This document shows, in pieces, positions 51,991 to 61,990 of a stretch of 64,000 nt of DNA (positions are counted from its first letter, which is position 1; each line of letters begins with the position of its first letter). Below the pieces are notes generated by a model that was not told the origin of the DNA, searched no databases, and worked only from the letters and a program-made list of their open reading frames with translations. This DNA comes from Euleptes europaea. Taxonomy: Eukaryota; Chordata; Lepidosauria; Squamata; Sphaerodactylidae. The translations under genes were made by a program, and so were the position numbers. The stretch lies in the NCBI RefSeq assembly GCF_029931775.1, contig NC_079312.1, forward strand, positions 12,717,821-12,781,820, written 5' to 3'.

Positions 51991-52812
51991 ATGGCCTCCG
52001 AGCGGGGGGACGCCTCAGCCCTGGGCCTCCAGTTCCCAGCTGTGGTTGACCAAGGGGTGAATACCACCGTGAAAATGGAGGACGAGGAGCCAGAAGATCT
52101 GAAGCCGGAGATGAGACTGGAGGAGGGGAGAGAAGACCCTCACGCTGCCCGGCCAGCAACAGCTGGGGAGTGCCCCAGATGGAGGACACCCCTGCATATT
52201 AAACAGGAACCGGAGGATGGGCTTTCAACTCAGTCCTGGGAAACCCAGTGGCACGATTTCCTGGGGGGAGTACAGCCCCCTCAGGTAGGATGGGGAGCCA
52301 GGGAGCTACCAGGGACTGCGCCCTGGGGGGACTTGAAGTCCCCCATGATCCATTTCGAGGGGTCCTCGTCCAGCGCCCAGCGGCCCGCGGAAGGACCGTT
52401 CATCCACCCGCTGCCGGGCTTTGACGGAACGACTCGGCCAACCAACAGCAGGCCAGATTCTAGGAGTGGCCGAGAGTTGAGGAAAGTGAAGGAGGAGGCG
52501 GGGAGCGAGCAGGACCCCGTCGGCATGGAGCTGCAGCGCCTGCACTTCCGGCAGTTTGTCTACCAGGAGGCCGAGGGCCCCCGAGAGGTTTGCAGCCGCC
52601 TGTGGGACCTGTGCCACCAGTGGCTGAAGCCGGAGAGGCACACCAAGGAGCGGATCTTGGAGCTGCTGATCCTGGAGCAGTTCTTGAGCGTCCTGCCCCC
52701 GGAAATGGAGAACTGGGTCCGGGAAGGTAGGCCGGAGACCTGCAGTCAGGCGGTGGCCCTGGCGGAAGACTTTCTCCAGAGGCAACGAGAGGATGAGAGA
52801 CAGGAGCAGAAG
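51991..52812 (+). CDS. gene 3 exon 1 (coding): SCAN domain exon
   Basis: The ATG at 51991 gives [16 protein letters not shown]. An in-frame TTG upstream is not a likely start. The acceptor TTTCTTCCTCAG ends at 51942. The donor GTGAGGG starts at 52813, phase 0. SCAN (about 180-264) includes [20 protein letters not shown] and [29 protein letters not shown] (83-93) parallels gene 1's [11 protein letters not shown]. The two SCAN domains look about 80% identical by eye. Confidence 0.94.
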
Positions 52813-55800
52813 GTGAGGGTCTTGTGAACAATCTGGAGTCGTTGAGAATCATTGGCTGTTACCGCACTAGGTATTCCCCGCGATGTATCAAGAGTTTGAA
52901 AATGTTATAAAAAACATCGCTTTAAAAGTGTTTTTGGATGCCACGGCTAAAAAATGGTTGGAAGACGTCTTCACAGCTGAAGGGGCCAAACAAAGTGTGA
53001 ACAGTATTTTTTATAACAGTTTCAAACTCTTAATACATCGGTGGGGATACATTGAAAGTGCGAGCAGAATTTTTTATAACATTTCCAAACTCTTGATACA
53101 TCGCTGGGAATACCTAGTGCGGTAACAGCCATTGACCTCTGTGTCCCTCAGCTTGTGTTTTGAGTTTTTTGGGGGGTTAGTTAGGACCCTGGTTCCTGGA
53201 GATGTTAAAAAAGAATTAAGTTCCCTTTTCCTGTTTGTTGTAGTTGTGTGCTTCTACCACCAGTGACTGAATTTGAAATTGGATGGATTGTTTTCAAAAG
53301 AATTAAGATTTTATAATTCTCGTTCGAACCTAATGTAAGTCCACGGTCAGAGTCCAGTAGTGCCTTAGACCAACCAGATTTCCAGGGTATAAGCTTTTGA
53401 GAATCACAGAACCATAGAGTTGGAAGGGGCCATACAGGCCATCTAGTCCAACCCCCTGCTCAATCAGCCCAAAGCATTTATTTATTTTTATTTTATTAAA
53501 TTTATATCCCACCCGCCCCAGCAAATGCCGGGCTAAGGGCGGCGCGCAACATAGTTAAAACATCATTTTATAATTAAAAACTTTCTTAAATATAAATCCT
53601 TAAATAAAAATTTGCCCTATAAAAAACTCACTTTGGTGCACTTTGCGGCACAGACTGCAGCAGAATAATCAGCTAACACCCCCAAGACAATAATCTACAG
53701 AAGGAACGGGGTGGGGGGACAGGTTTGGGAGCATCCCTGAGAAGTGTTCGTCCAGCCGCTGCTTGAAGACTGCTAGTGAAGGGGGGCTCACTGCCTCCCT
53801 AGGCAGCCAGTTCCACTGCTGAACTACTCTTACTGTGAACAAAAATTTCCTAATGTCAAGCCAGTACCTTCCTGCCCATAATTTAAACCCATTATTGCGA
53901 GTCCTGTCCTCTGCTGCCGACGGGAACAGCTCCCTGCCCTCCTCTAAGTGGCAGCCCTTCAAATACTTAAAGAGATCATCAATCATGTTGCCCCCCAAAC
54001 CTCTTCTCCTGACTGAACATTCCCAACTCCCTCAGCCTTTCCCCTTGGGCTTGGTCTCCCAAGTCCCTTGTCAGATGCCCATACCAGATATCTGATGAAG
54101 GAGCTTTGACTCTTCCCAACCTTTAGCCGAAAACTCTTTTGATTCCATTTCAACCCGCTGGTTCTGGTCCGACCTTCTGAGGCAACAGAAAACAACTCAG
54201 CACCATCCTCTATATGACAGCCCTTCAAGTACTTGAAGAAGGCTATCCTATCGTGGTCCTTCCGGGGAGTTGGTCTCAAGCCATAGAGGGCTACGGAGGT
54301 CAAGACCAGCCCCTTAAATGGTGCCTAAGAACAAATTGGAAGCCGGTGTAGATGGGCCAAGGATGGAGGGATGTGGTCCCTACGACCCACTCCCGTCAAC
54401 ATCCTGGCTGCAGCATTCTGTACTAGTTGAGGTTTCCAAACACTTCTCAAGGGCAGCCCCAAGTAGAGCACATTGCAGTAGTCTAACCTAGATGTAACCA
54501 GGGCTTGCACCACAGTGGCCAGATATTTTCTGCTCAGGAAAGGCCACAGCTGGCTAACCGGTCAAAGCATGTAAAAAACATTCCTGGCCACAGTAGCCGT
54601 CTGCTCATCCAGCAGTAGGCCGGGGTCCCCTGGACTACAGACCTGTTCCTCCAAGGGGAGTGCCTCCCCATCCAGAATGGCTGACGCCTTACATACCATA
54701 ACAAGCTGCCTTATCCTGAGTTAGACTGTTGATCCACCTAGCTCAGGAGGGATGGTAGCTCCGTGTTAGAGCGTCTTCTTGGCCTCGAGAAGGTCCCAGG
54801 TCCAATCACCTGCATCTCCAGTTAAAAGGACCTGGTAGGAGATGATGGGTTATAGATCAAATCAAGCCTAAACTGACCCTAGAAGCTAAAATGACTAAAC
54901 TGAGGCTATTGTATTTTGGTCAAGTCATGAGACGACAAGAGTCACTGGAAAAGACAGTCATGCTAGGAAAAGTTGAGGGCAGCAGAAAAAGAGGAAGATC
55001 CAACAAGAGATAGATTGACTCAATAAAGGGAGCCACAGCCTTCAATTTGCAAGATCTGAGCAAGGCTGTCAAAGACAGGACATTTTGGAGGACTTTCATT
55101 CATAGGGTTGCCATGAGTCGGAAGCGACTTGACAGGACTTAACACACAACACAGGAGATGATGTGAAAGACTTCTCTCCACCCAAGATCCTGGACAGCCG
55201 CTGCCAGTCTGAGTAGACAATGGTGACCTCAACAAACCAATGGTCCGATTCATTATAAGGCCGCTTTGTGTGCATGCTGTGGTCAGGTGTGACTCTGTTG
55301 ATTCTCCTCTCCCCGCCCCGTTTGTATTCTAAAATAAACACAAGGTTATATGATCAGGGCTTTGGCCCCTTTGTTTCTGATTGTCCTTGGCTCTCCACCG
55401 TCTCAGACAGAGGAACAAAAAACTTTCCCAACACCTTTCACTGGAGATCTGCTTGTTACACACAATAAAAGAATACTGGCCAAACCTGCAGTTATTTGTG
55501 AGTCACGGTGGTTAATTGCTGTATGGGAAAGTGACACCTTTGATGGATGTCTGGCATGCTTGCAGAAGGGATTACATTTTAGTACATCACATGCTTTGAG
55601 GTACTTCATATTTTGTGTTCAGGTTGCCTTCCTTTTAAATAAATAGTTTTATTTAAAAGGGAAATTTGAAATTGTTGCCGTCAGCCTTTCTTGGCATGTT
55701 CGTCCCTTCCCTCACACCTTGTCGTAGCTGAATAAGTCACTGCTGATTTTTCAGGGGCCGGGGATGTTCCACGTGGTGACCGTGAATTTTCCTGACACTG

Positions 55801-58800
55801 ACCGGGCATTGTTGGAAAATGCCCAGAGGCAGCTCGGCAGGCAAATCAAGGAAGAGAGTGGAGAGGATGACCGCTCGATGGGTAAGTGCTGCCACGGACT
55901 GCTGGAGCTTCTGTGGTGTAGTTCTTAAGAGTGGCGGACTCTAATCTGGAAAACCTGGTTTGATTCCCCACTCCTCCACATGAATCCATCTGGGTGACCT
56001 TGGGTTAGTCACAGTTCTCTCAGAACTCTCTCAGCCCCACCTCACCTCACAAGGTGTGTGTTGTGGGGAGGAGCAGGTAAGGTGATTGCAAACCGCTTTG
56101 CTTTTTTTAATAATTTTTTTATTGATTTTTTGATAAATGATACAAAACTAAAAAAAAAGAAAAGAATTTTTTTTAACAAATATGTAAATAAAAATAATAA
56201 CATTCATAAAGGAAAAACATCCAAATAAATAATACAAAGAAATACTTATTGCGCACTATTATATCCTAAACTAATACAATTATGTTTACTGTCTATTCAA
56301 AAAGCTATAGTGCGTCGTGCCCATCACCCACCCAAGTGCCCTTCACCATAGGACTTCCGGCGAGATGGTATGGCAGAACATTAAAACATCCTGTTAATCT
56401 ATTACATAATTAAAATTCATATTAAACTATAATTCATTAAATATAACTTTAAAATCCATTTTTGCCAGTTTATCCCAATATGCAACGGCCTTTGACCAAG
56501 TATTCTTAAATTCATCTACGTCTTTACCATGTAAAAAATCAGTAATTTTGGCCATCCGCATATAAAATCATAATTTTTCTCTCCATTCTTTAATTGAAGG
56601 TTTATTTGTTTGCTTCCATTTTTTAGCAATCGTAATTCTTGCTGCAGCAAAACTATATTGACATATGACTCTGTCAGCTTTATCTAACTCTTTTTTTTGG
56701 GATTCCCAATAAACAAAAAGCAGGATCTTTTTTAATTTTTACTTTTATCAAATTATTTGTTTCATTCAAAACCAAGGACCAAAACCTCTTAATTTTTTTG
56801 CAAAACCACCATGCATGCATAAATGTTCCAATATTGCAAGCCGCTTTGCGACTCCTTAAAGGTAGAGAAAAGCAGGGTATGAAAACCAACTCTTCTTGTT
56901 TGGGGATCAGCGGGGCAGGAGATTGAGTGAATCTCCTTTCCACACGAGAGGCTTGGATAAGTGGAGACGCAGTGAGTCTCCAGGGACCAGTGTGATCTCA
57001 CGCGGGCTGGGGACTACCAGTAAATTGTTGTTCATTGAGAGTAAAGCTCTCTGGGGGTGTGTACCAGGAGAGGCGGTCCCGAAGGTACGATGGCCCCAGA
57101 CGCTATTAAAATTAGGGCCGGGGGGGACTGTTCACTCCCTTCGTGGCCGCAGTGAAAGGCTGCCAAGCCCAGAGACATAAGAGAATCTGGGTTTGTGTTT
57201 CAGCTGATGGTGAATGGCTGTGACGCACCTACCCAAGAGGAGCTCTGTGCTTGGCCATTTCTATTCAATACTTTTTGGATTTCATGACCACATACATGAC
57301 CACATGAAGCTGCCTAATACTGAATCAGACCCTCGGTCCATCAAAGTCAGTATTGTCTACTCAGACCGGTAGCGGCTCTCCAGGGTCTCAGGCAGAGGTC
57401 TTTCACATCACCTACTTGCCTGGTCCCTTTAACTGGAGATGCTGGGGATTGAACCTGGGACCTCCAAGAGGATGTAAAAGGGTACCAGGACTCTCTAGTG
57501 CAGGCGTATCGAACTCTCAGTTGTTTCAAGCGCCAGATATGATATACATGTCACTTGGTTGGGCCGGGTCATGCCTTGGCAGCCCAGATCGAGAGTGGGG
57601 GAGTGGTTGCCTTGGCTGGCTCGCAGGCCAGATAAGAGCTCCCAAGGGGCCGGCTCCAGTCCGGGAGCCTTATGCTTGACACCCCTGCTCTAGTGTCTCT
57701 GGCAGAAAAAGGTCATACCCAAGACGGGATGCCAGGGATAATCTGGGACCTTCTACGTGCAAAGCTGATGCTCGACCGCTGAGCCATGGCCCTTCCTCAT
57801 CATTTTGTAAACCACCATTCTGCTTGTGAGTTAGTTTCCTTTCCTAGGGACAGAGAACGACTCATGTTTGGATTCTCTTTTTCATTCCAGCTGATGATGG
57901 GCCCGCAAGCGAGAGCAAGGAGGCTGCCGCGTGGAAAACCACTGGGCAAACAGAGCCACAAGGGTCATTGCCGGGGAGAGCCGGAGATGTCGGCAGGCTT
58001 CCCGAAGGGGGAGGTATCTCTGAGGCTCTGAAAGGGCCCCAGGGAGACGCCCCGCCAGCGACTGAAGGGAGCGCTACAGGAGAGAAACACTCACTGTGTT
58101 CTAACTGCGGAGGTGTTTTCAATCCGAGCACAGGGCTTCCCGGGCTGGACGGAGCAAATCCTTACAAATGCTCCGTGTGCGACAAGAGTTTCTGCCAGGT
58201 GGCGAAACTCATCGCGCACGAACGGCTCCACACGGGCGACTGGCCGTACAAGTGCTCTTTCTGTGGGAAAAGCTTCAACCGGAGCTCAGACGTCTCCCGG
58301 CACGAGCGGATCCACACGGGGGAGAAGCCATTCCAGTGCACCACCTGCCAGAAGTGTTTCAGCCAGAGGTCCAAGCTGATCGTCCACGAGAGGTTCCACA
58401 CGGGCGACAAGCCTCACACGTGCTCGTACTGTGGGCGGAGCTTCCACCAGAGGTCGGATCTCGTGAAACACGAGCGCATCCACACGGGCGAGAAGCCGTA
58501 CAAGTGCTCCGACTGCGGGGGCAGCTTCCACCGGAGCTCGGATCTCGTCAAGCACAAGTGGATCCATACGGGGGAGAGGCCGTACAAGTGCTCGACATGC
58601 GAGAAGAGCTTCCGGCAGCGCTCAGCGCTCCTGTACCATGAGAGGACCCACACGGGAGAGAAACCGTACACGTGCTCGGCCTGCGGGAAAGGCTTCAGCT
58701 GCAAAGCACACCTGGTGCTTCACAAACGGACCCACACGGGGGAGAAGCCGTACAAATGCAATTTCTGTGGGAAAAGCTTCACCACCAGTTCGTACTTCGT

Positions 58801-58849
58801 CAAGCACCAAAGGATGCATCTGGGGCAAGAGCCGTTAACGATGCACTGA
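51991..58849 (+). CDS. zinc-finger gene 3: SCAN-C2H2 protein without KRAB
   Basis: Predicted join: 51991-52812, 55755-55881, 57891-58849. Phases are 0 and 1, all GT/AG. The total is 1908 nt, about 635 residues. Order: SUMO-type motifs VKME (28-31) and IKQE (70-73), SCAN (about 180-264), an acidic linker, one degenerate finger (about 386), then eight canonical C2H2 fingers (408-630). Family knowledge: SCAN mediates dimerisation with other SCAN proteins, so it could pair with gene 1's product. There is no KRAB exon in its introns. The first exon is probably the CpG block ending at 43730. Orthologue not identified. Confidence 0.86.
52859..53125. mobile_element. palindromic terminal-inverted-repeat element, copy 2
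   Basis: TTACCGCACTAGGTATTCCC at the left pairs with GGGAATACCTAGTGCGGTAA at the right. The centre is again GAAGACGTCTTC. The 3' arm is present twice (about 53000-53055 and 53070-53125). It lies 46 bp after the SCAN exon donor. The plus strand stays open (52883-53125), as in part of copy 1, but no domain is recognisable. Confidence 0.82.
53340..53400 (-). repeat. fragment of the AGTCCAGTAGCAC repeat family
   Basis: GAGTCCAGTAGTGCCTTAGA, then GGGTATAAGCTTTTGAGA. Confidence 0.55.
53403..54258 (-). mobile_element. CR1-type LINE fragments with an insertion
   Basis: CATAGAGTTGGAAGGGGCCA starts the 3' UTR. Roughly 53478-53730 is foreign (TTATATCCCACCCGCCCCAG and AT-rich). Coding pieces on the minus strand include [19 protein letters not shown] and [19 protein letters not shown], so two CR1 copies adjoin. 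Confidence 0.75.
54260..54720 (-). mobile_element. LINE fragment, L2-like
   Basis: The minus strand (54325-54513) encodes [18 protein letters not shown] and [19 protein letters not shown], which fit the post-polymerase region of L2-type elements. The rest is noncoding remnant. Confidence 0.7.
54740..55272 (+). mobile_element. tRNA-derived SINE split by BovB
   Basis: AGGAGGGATGGTAGCTCCGT head, AGGTCCCAGGTCCAATCACC B-box region. After the insertion it resumes TGTGAAAGACTTCTCTCC and ends AAGGCCGCTTTGTGTG. Confidence 0.8.
54848..55152 (+). mobile_element. BovB 3' end with 11-bp TSD
   Basis: AGGAGATGATG at 54837-54847 and 55153-55163. The 3' end is GAAGCGACTTGACAGGACTT, then a short CA-rich tail. 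Confidence 0.92.
55273..55754. other. gene 3 intron, unassigned
   Basis: No repeat recognised. The last bases are the exon 2 acceptor (TGATTTTTCAG). Confidence 0.4.
55755..55881 (+). CDS. gene 3 exon 2: post-SCAN acidic exon
   Basis: 127 nt, phase 0 in and 1 out, donor GTAAGTGC at 55882. It encodes [20 protein letters not shown] and then [15 protein letters not shown]. Equivalent to gene 1 exon 2 in place, phase and length. Confidence 0.82.
55900..56905 (+). mobile_element. Sauria-type SINE split by L1
   Basis: GAGCTTCTGTGGTGTAGTTC head. Interrupted at 56101, it resumes with GCGACTCCTTAAAGGTAGAG and ends AAAACCAACTCTTCTTG. Confidence 0.88.
56101..56835 (-). mobile_element. L1-type LINE 3' end inside the SINE
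   Basis: 13-bp TSD GCAAACCGCTTTG/GCAAGCCGCTTTG (56088-56100 and 56836-56848). The reversed 3' end is TTATTGATTTTTTGATAA. The minus strand encodes [17 protein letters not shown], the terminal ORF2 motif, and the copy is truncated shortly after that at its 5' side. Confidence 0.87.
56906..57295. other. gene 3 intron, unassigned
   Basis: Moderately GC-rich. The open frame at 56896-57180 has no recognisable domain. Nothing assigned. Confidence 0.35.
57300..57800 (-). mobile_element. tRNA-derived SINE(s), reversed, with hAT insertion
   Basis: CATGAAGCTGCCTAATACTG (reversed tail) to GGATTGAACCTGGGACCTCC. The reversed head GACCGCTGAGCCATGGCCCT lies at 57773-57793. A hAT element separates the parts. 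Confidence 0.75.
57501..57687 (-). mobile_element. hAT (Charlie-like) non-autonomous element
   Basis: CAGGCGTATCGAACTCTCAG left end; the right end GCTTGACACCCCTG matches the Charlie-type CAGGGGTGTCAA. Perfect 8-bp TSD CTCTAGTG at 57493-57500 and 57688-57695. Confidence 0.88.
57891..58849 (+). CDS. gene 3 exon 3: C2H2 finger array
   Basis: Acceptor TTTTTCATTCCAG before 57891, phase 1 in. The leader is [20 protein letters not shown] and onward. A degenerate first finger, [19 protein letters not shown], keeps both cysteines but lacks the histidines. Eight intact fingers follow, from [20 protein letters not shown] to [20 protein letters not shown]. Fingers 4 and 5 share the helix core RSDLVKH/SSDLVKH. 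Strong GC bias at third positions sets it apart from gene 2's fingers. The stop TGA ends at 58849. Confidence 0.94.
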
Positions 58850-59335
58850 ATGGAGGAATACCCGTGGCGGTAGAGCAGGAAACACGCTATCAGCAGGAGA
58901 CTTTGTTGCCAGACTGTACCGCTTCAGTCTGGGGGACGAATCTTTGAATGTTACATTTACTGTCTAAAAATCTCTTTGCACATGCAAGACAAGCATTTCA
59001 GGGAGATGGGGTCAAGTGTAGCCTCTTCCCTGACATGCCCGGTTCCTATAAATGGGGATATTTTTTCTACAGTTGGGGGAATGTTCAAATGTTCCCTGAC
59101 CTCTGTGTCTGAAGTGGTACAGCCCAGCAGCAATGGTAACTTCGCAAAAAAGCCCTGCTGATTGTCGAAATTGGCTCTTACAGTTTGCAACGACCAGAGA
59201 AGAAACACTTGCACACGCACACACAAGAGGGAAGGAGAGAAGAAAAATCATATTGTTTGTGGGGGGGGGGAATCCCAGAGAAGCCCTGGAATTGCTTGTG
59301 TGACGAGAAATGGATAATCTTATTAATATCAAAGG
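58850..59335 (+). other. 3' UTR of gene 3
   Basis: Low-repeat sequence after the stop. Candidate poly-A signals are ATTAAA near 59596 and AATAAA at 60573-60578. I cannot choose between them. Confidence 0.45.
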
Positions 59336-59339
59336 CTAC

Positions 59340-59575
59340 TTCAAATGCTCTAATTATTGTAATCCTTAGCATTTAGCGAGCACTTTTGAACATTCAAAAA
59401 CATTTCCCAGAAACTGTACAGCAACCCTTTATGTTAGGCCACTATTATCCCAGCATTACATACTTTGGGGGGGCTGTGGGACAGAGTGGGTGGCCTAAAG
59501 GCCACCTAGTGTGTCTATAGCAGAGGGAAGATTTGAACCCAGGACCTTTGGGATCACAGCCTAACATTATGCCTG
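59340..59575 (-). mobile_element. MIR-like SINE fragment
   Basis: CACTATTATCCCAGCATTAC, then GGCCTAAAGGCCACCTAGTG and AGATTTGAACCCAGGACC follow the MIR order. Diverged. Confidence 0.55.
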
Positions 59576-59979
59576 TTCATACCTCACCGGACCCATTAAA
59601 TGTATTAAAGTAAACTAGCATAGAGAGAGTGAACAGAGGCTAACGTTTCTCCGTCTCCTGTAACATAGAACCTCCCGATGAATCACGGTCTCTAATAAGG
59701 AAGTGGGGGGTTTGCATCCATTGCAAAAAAACAGCCAAGCCAGGTACGCACCAACAAGGTAGGGGTCTTTACCCACTTGGGGGGACTCCCTGGGTATGCA
59801 GAAAGATATGGCTTTGTAAATTAACCAAAAGAAAGATGACAAAGGGCACTAAACAGCCCGAAGAGGACTGAGTATGTCCATTGAAGCACAGAATGTTGAG
59901 AATAGTTGAGAGTGAGTTACGGGAGAGGGCAAAATGGAGAGGAGGAGATTCGAGAAACTGTAACCTTTTCAGCCACTCC

Positions 59980-60127
59980 GTCAGTATTGTCTACTCAGAC
60001 TGGCAGAGGCTCTCCAGGGTCTCAGGTGGAGGTCTTTCACATCGTCTGCTGCCTGGTCCTTTTGAACTGGAGATACCAGGGACCTTCTGCATGCCAAGCA
60101 GATGCTCTACCACTGAGCAGTGGCCAG
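59980..60127 (-). mobile_element. tRNA-derived SINE, reversed
   Basis: CAGTATTGTCTACTCAGACT to ATGCTCTACCACTGAGCAGT. Confidence 0.78.
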
Positions 60128-61040
60128 GATTTCCAAATCCCTCCCTTGGTTCCTTATGGGTTTGCGCTTAACAATGAAATTTATTTTATTTATTGAGTTC
60201 TTCAAAGAACTGGAAACTGTACAGAATGTACAAGGAAAACCAGGCTTACCCGCATAGATTTACTATGGAATATTCCACAATTTTCCCTCTATTTGGTGTG
60301 ACAGATTATCTGCTTCTTGCACAGCCCCTTTGGATCCAATAGTTCTTTCAGCCTGTCAGCCAGTCATTCATCTCCCCTTCAAGTACGTGGTAGCTGGCTG
60401 AAATAGGTGATCTACTCCTACACTTGAGTCTGATGTCTGACTCTGTTCTGTACCAAAAGCCTCAATCAGTCTGACACAGGACCTTTTCTGAGAAGAGATG
60501 AGGGGTATGAAACCATGTTGGGATGTCTCAGACTCCAGCTACACATTATGAAGACCTCATGTCATATTATGGAATAAAACTGGCCAAATTTAAAAAACAA
60601 AAACTAAAGCCACAGGGAGGAATTAAAACTATTGCTTTATTGGGAAGGAATCTTATTGGCAATAGATGTTGAAAGGAAGTGGTTTCTTTGCCCCTTGTGC
60701 AGTTAAGTTTCTGATCTTGTGCGCACTTACATAGAACTGAGCCTCCAAATCTCAAGATTTTTATCTTGAGCGTAGAGCATGAGACTTACTTGCAAGTAAA
60801 CATGCACTAATTTCAGGCTGTCCCTTAAAGAATTGGCTACTTCGAGAAGTGTTCGTGGCAACCAACTCAGATTTTTAAAAACAAAAAGAAATCTGACAAT
60901 TCATGGAGGAAAGCTCTGCTAATGACAGTTCGTCACAATAGGTTAGTGGACCCTCCATGTTTAGAGGCAGTGTATCTTTGAATACTAGATTCTGGTAACA
61001 GACAATGGAGAAGCCTTATTTGTAGGCTTTTTTAAAACAT
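60128..61040. other. unassigned, low in repeats
   Basis: No recognised repeat or exon. A minus-strand AATAAA (reverse complement at 60635-60640) could end the transcript of the right-edge gene. Confidence 0.35.
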
Positions 61041-61044
61041 CTGG

Positions 61045-61155
61045 CTGCTGGAACATAACGTAAGAACGGTCATATTCGGTCAGACCAGTGGTCCATCTAG
61101 TCCAGCATCCTGGTCTACACCGTGGCCAACCAGTTGCCCTGGGGGCCCGACAGAC
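61045..61155 (-). mobile_element. CR1-type fragment, old
   Basis: GGAACATAACGTAAGAACGG and CAGACCAGTGGTCCATCTAG, then GTGGCCAACCAGTTGCCC. Confidence 0.6.
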
Positions 61156-61990
61156 AGGTCGTAGTGGAAATATTGTATCTGGTCCAGTAAGTTAGTTTCC
61201 GAAAGAACCCAGTGGGTATGAAACCAAAACTGGCTTAATGGTGATTATTGCTGCAATGTTTAGTTGATAATTCACGAACTTCCAAAAGGTTTATTAAATG
61301 AGCCCCTTGATTAATCAGGGGTCATCTTAAAAGACATGTTCTTCCTTTTTCTCTCTCTTCTTCCCTTCTCCCTTTTAAATTGGTGCCTGTTATTTCCTTC
61401 CCTTTCCCGCCCCTTAGCATGGGGTGATAGGATGGGAGAAGGAGGCGAACGGCACACAGCGTCTCAAAATACTCTTGTGGTGCTGCTGGATCCCGTCCGC
61501 TTGGTTACAAAACAAAACCTGTCCCACCGTCGAGTCAATACACCAGACTTTGAAATCAACGGGACTTATGTCCGAGTAGCCCAATCCAGTAATTGCATCC
61601 TCGAAAATCTTTTTTTCTTTAGAGCATGTACAGACTTGTGTAAACGGAATCGACAGATTAAATCAACCGACACTCCTCCGTTGTACTGACCTAAGATTTC
61701 TTGAAGCGGGTGACACCCCTGTTTGATCATAGCAAGATATGTTTTACGCTCAGGACTCTGGGCTGATGCTCGCTTTGATTCGGCTAGGCCTGCTTTGAAG
61801 GTTGTGCTTTTTTCCACCACAGCATTAAGAAAGCCGCGGAAGAATAGCAAGAACTTGTTTATGGACATAGTGATGGGTATATGTTCGGCCTACCTTCCTA
61901 CATGAAATACGGGGTAGCGGACGTTGCTCGTCCATTTCATTAGAGACTTGATGTTAGTGCGTTGTGGGTGGTACAAATAAGCTCCAGAAT

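Noticed and set aside
52883-53125. 81-codon frame in the palindromic element as a gene
   Set aside because: Short, domain-free and made of inverted-repeat arms; conserved reading in copy 1 is explained by general sequence similarity, though noted as a finding.
58113-58838. Alternative frames over the gene 3 fingers
   Set aside because: Arg/Gly/Thr-rich frame shadows kept open by high GC at third positions.
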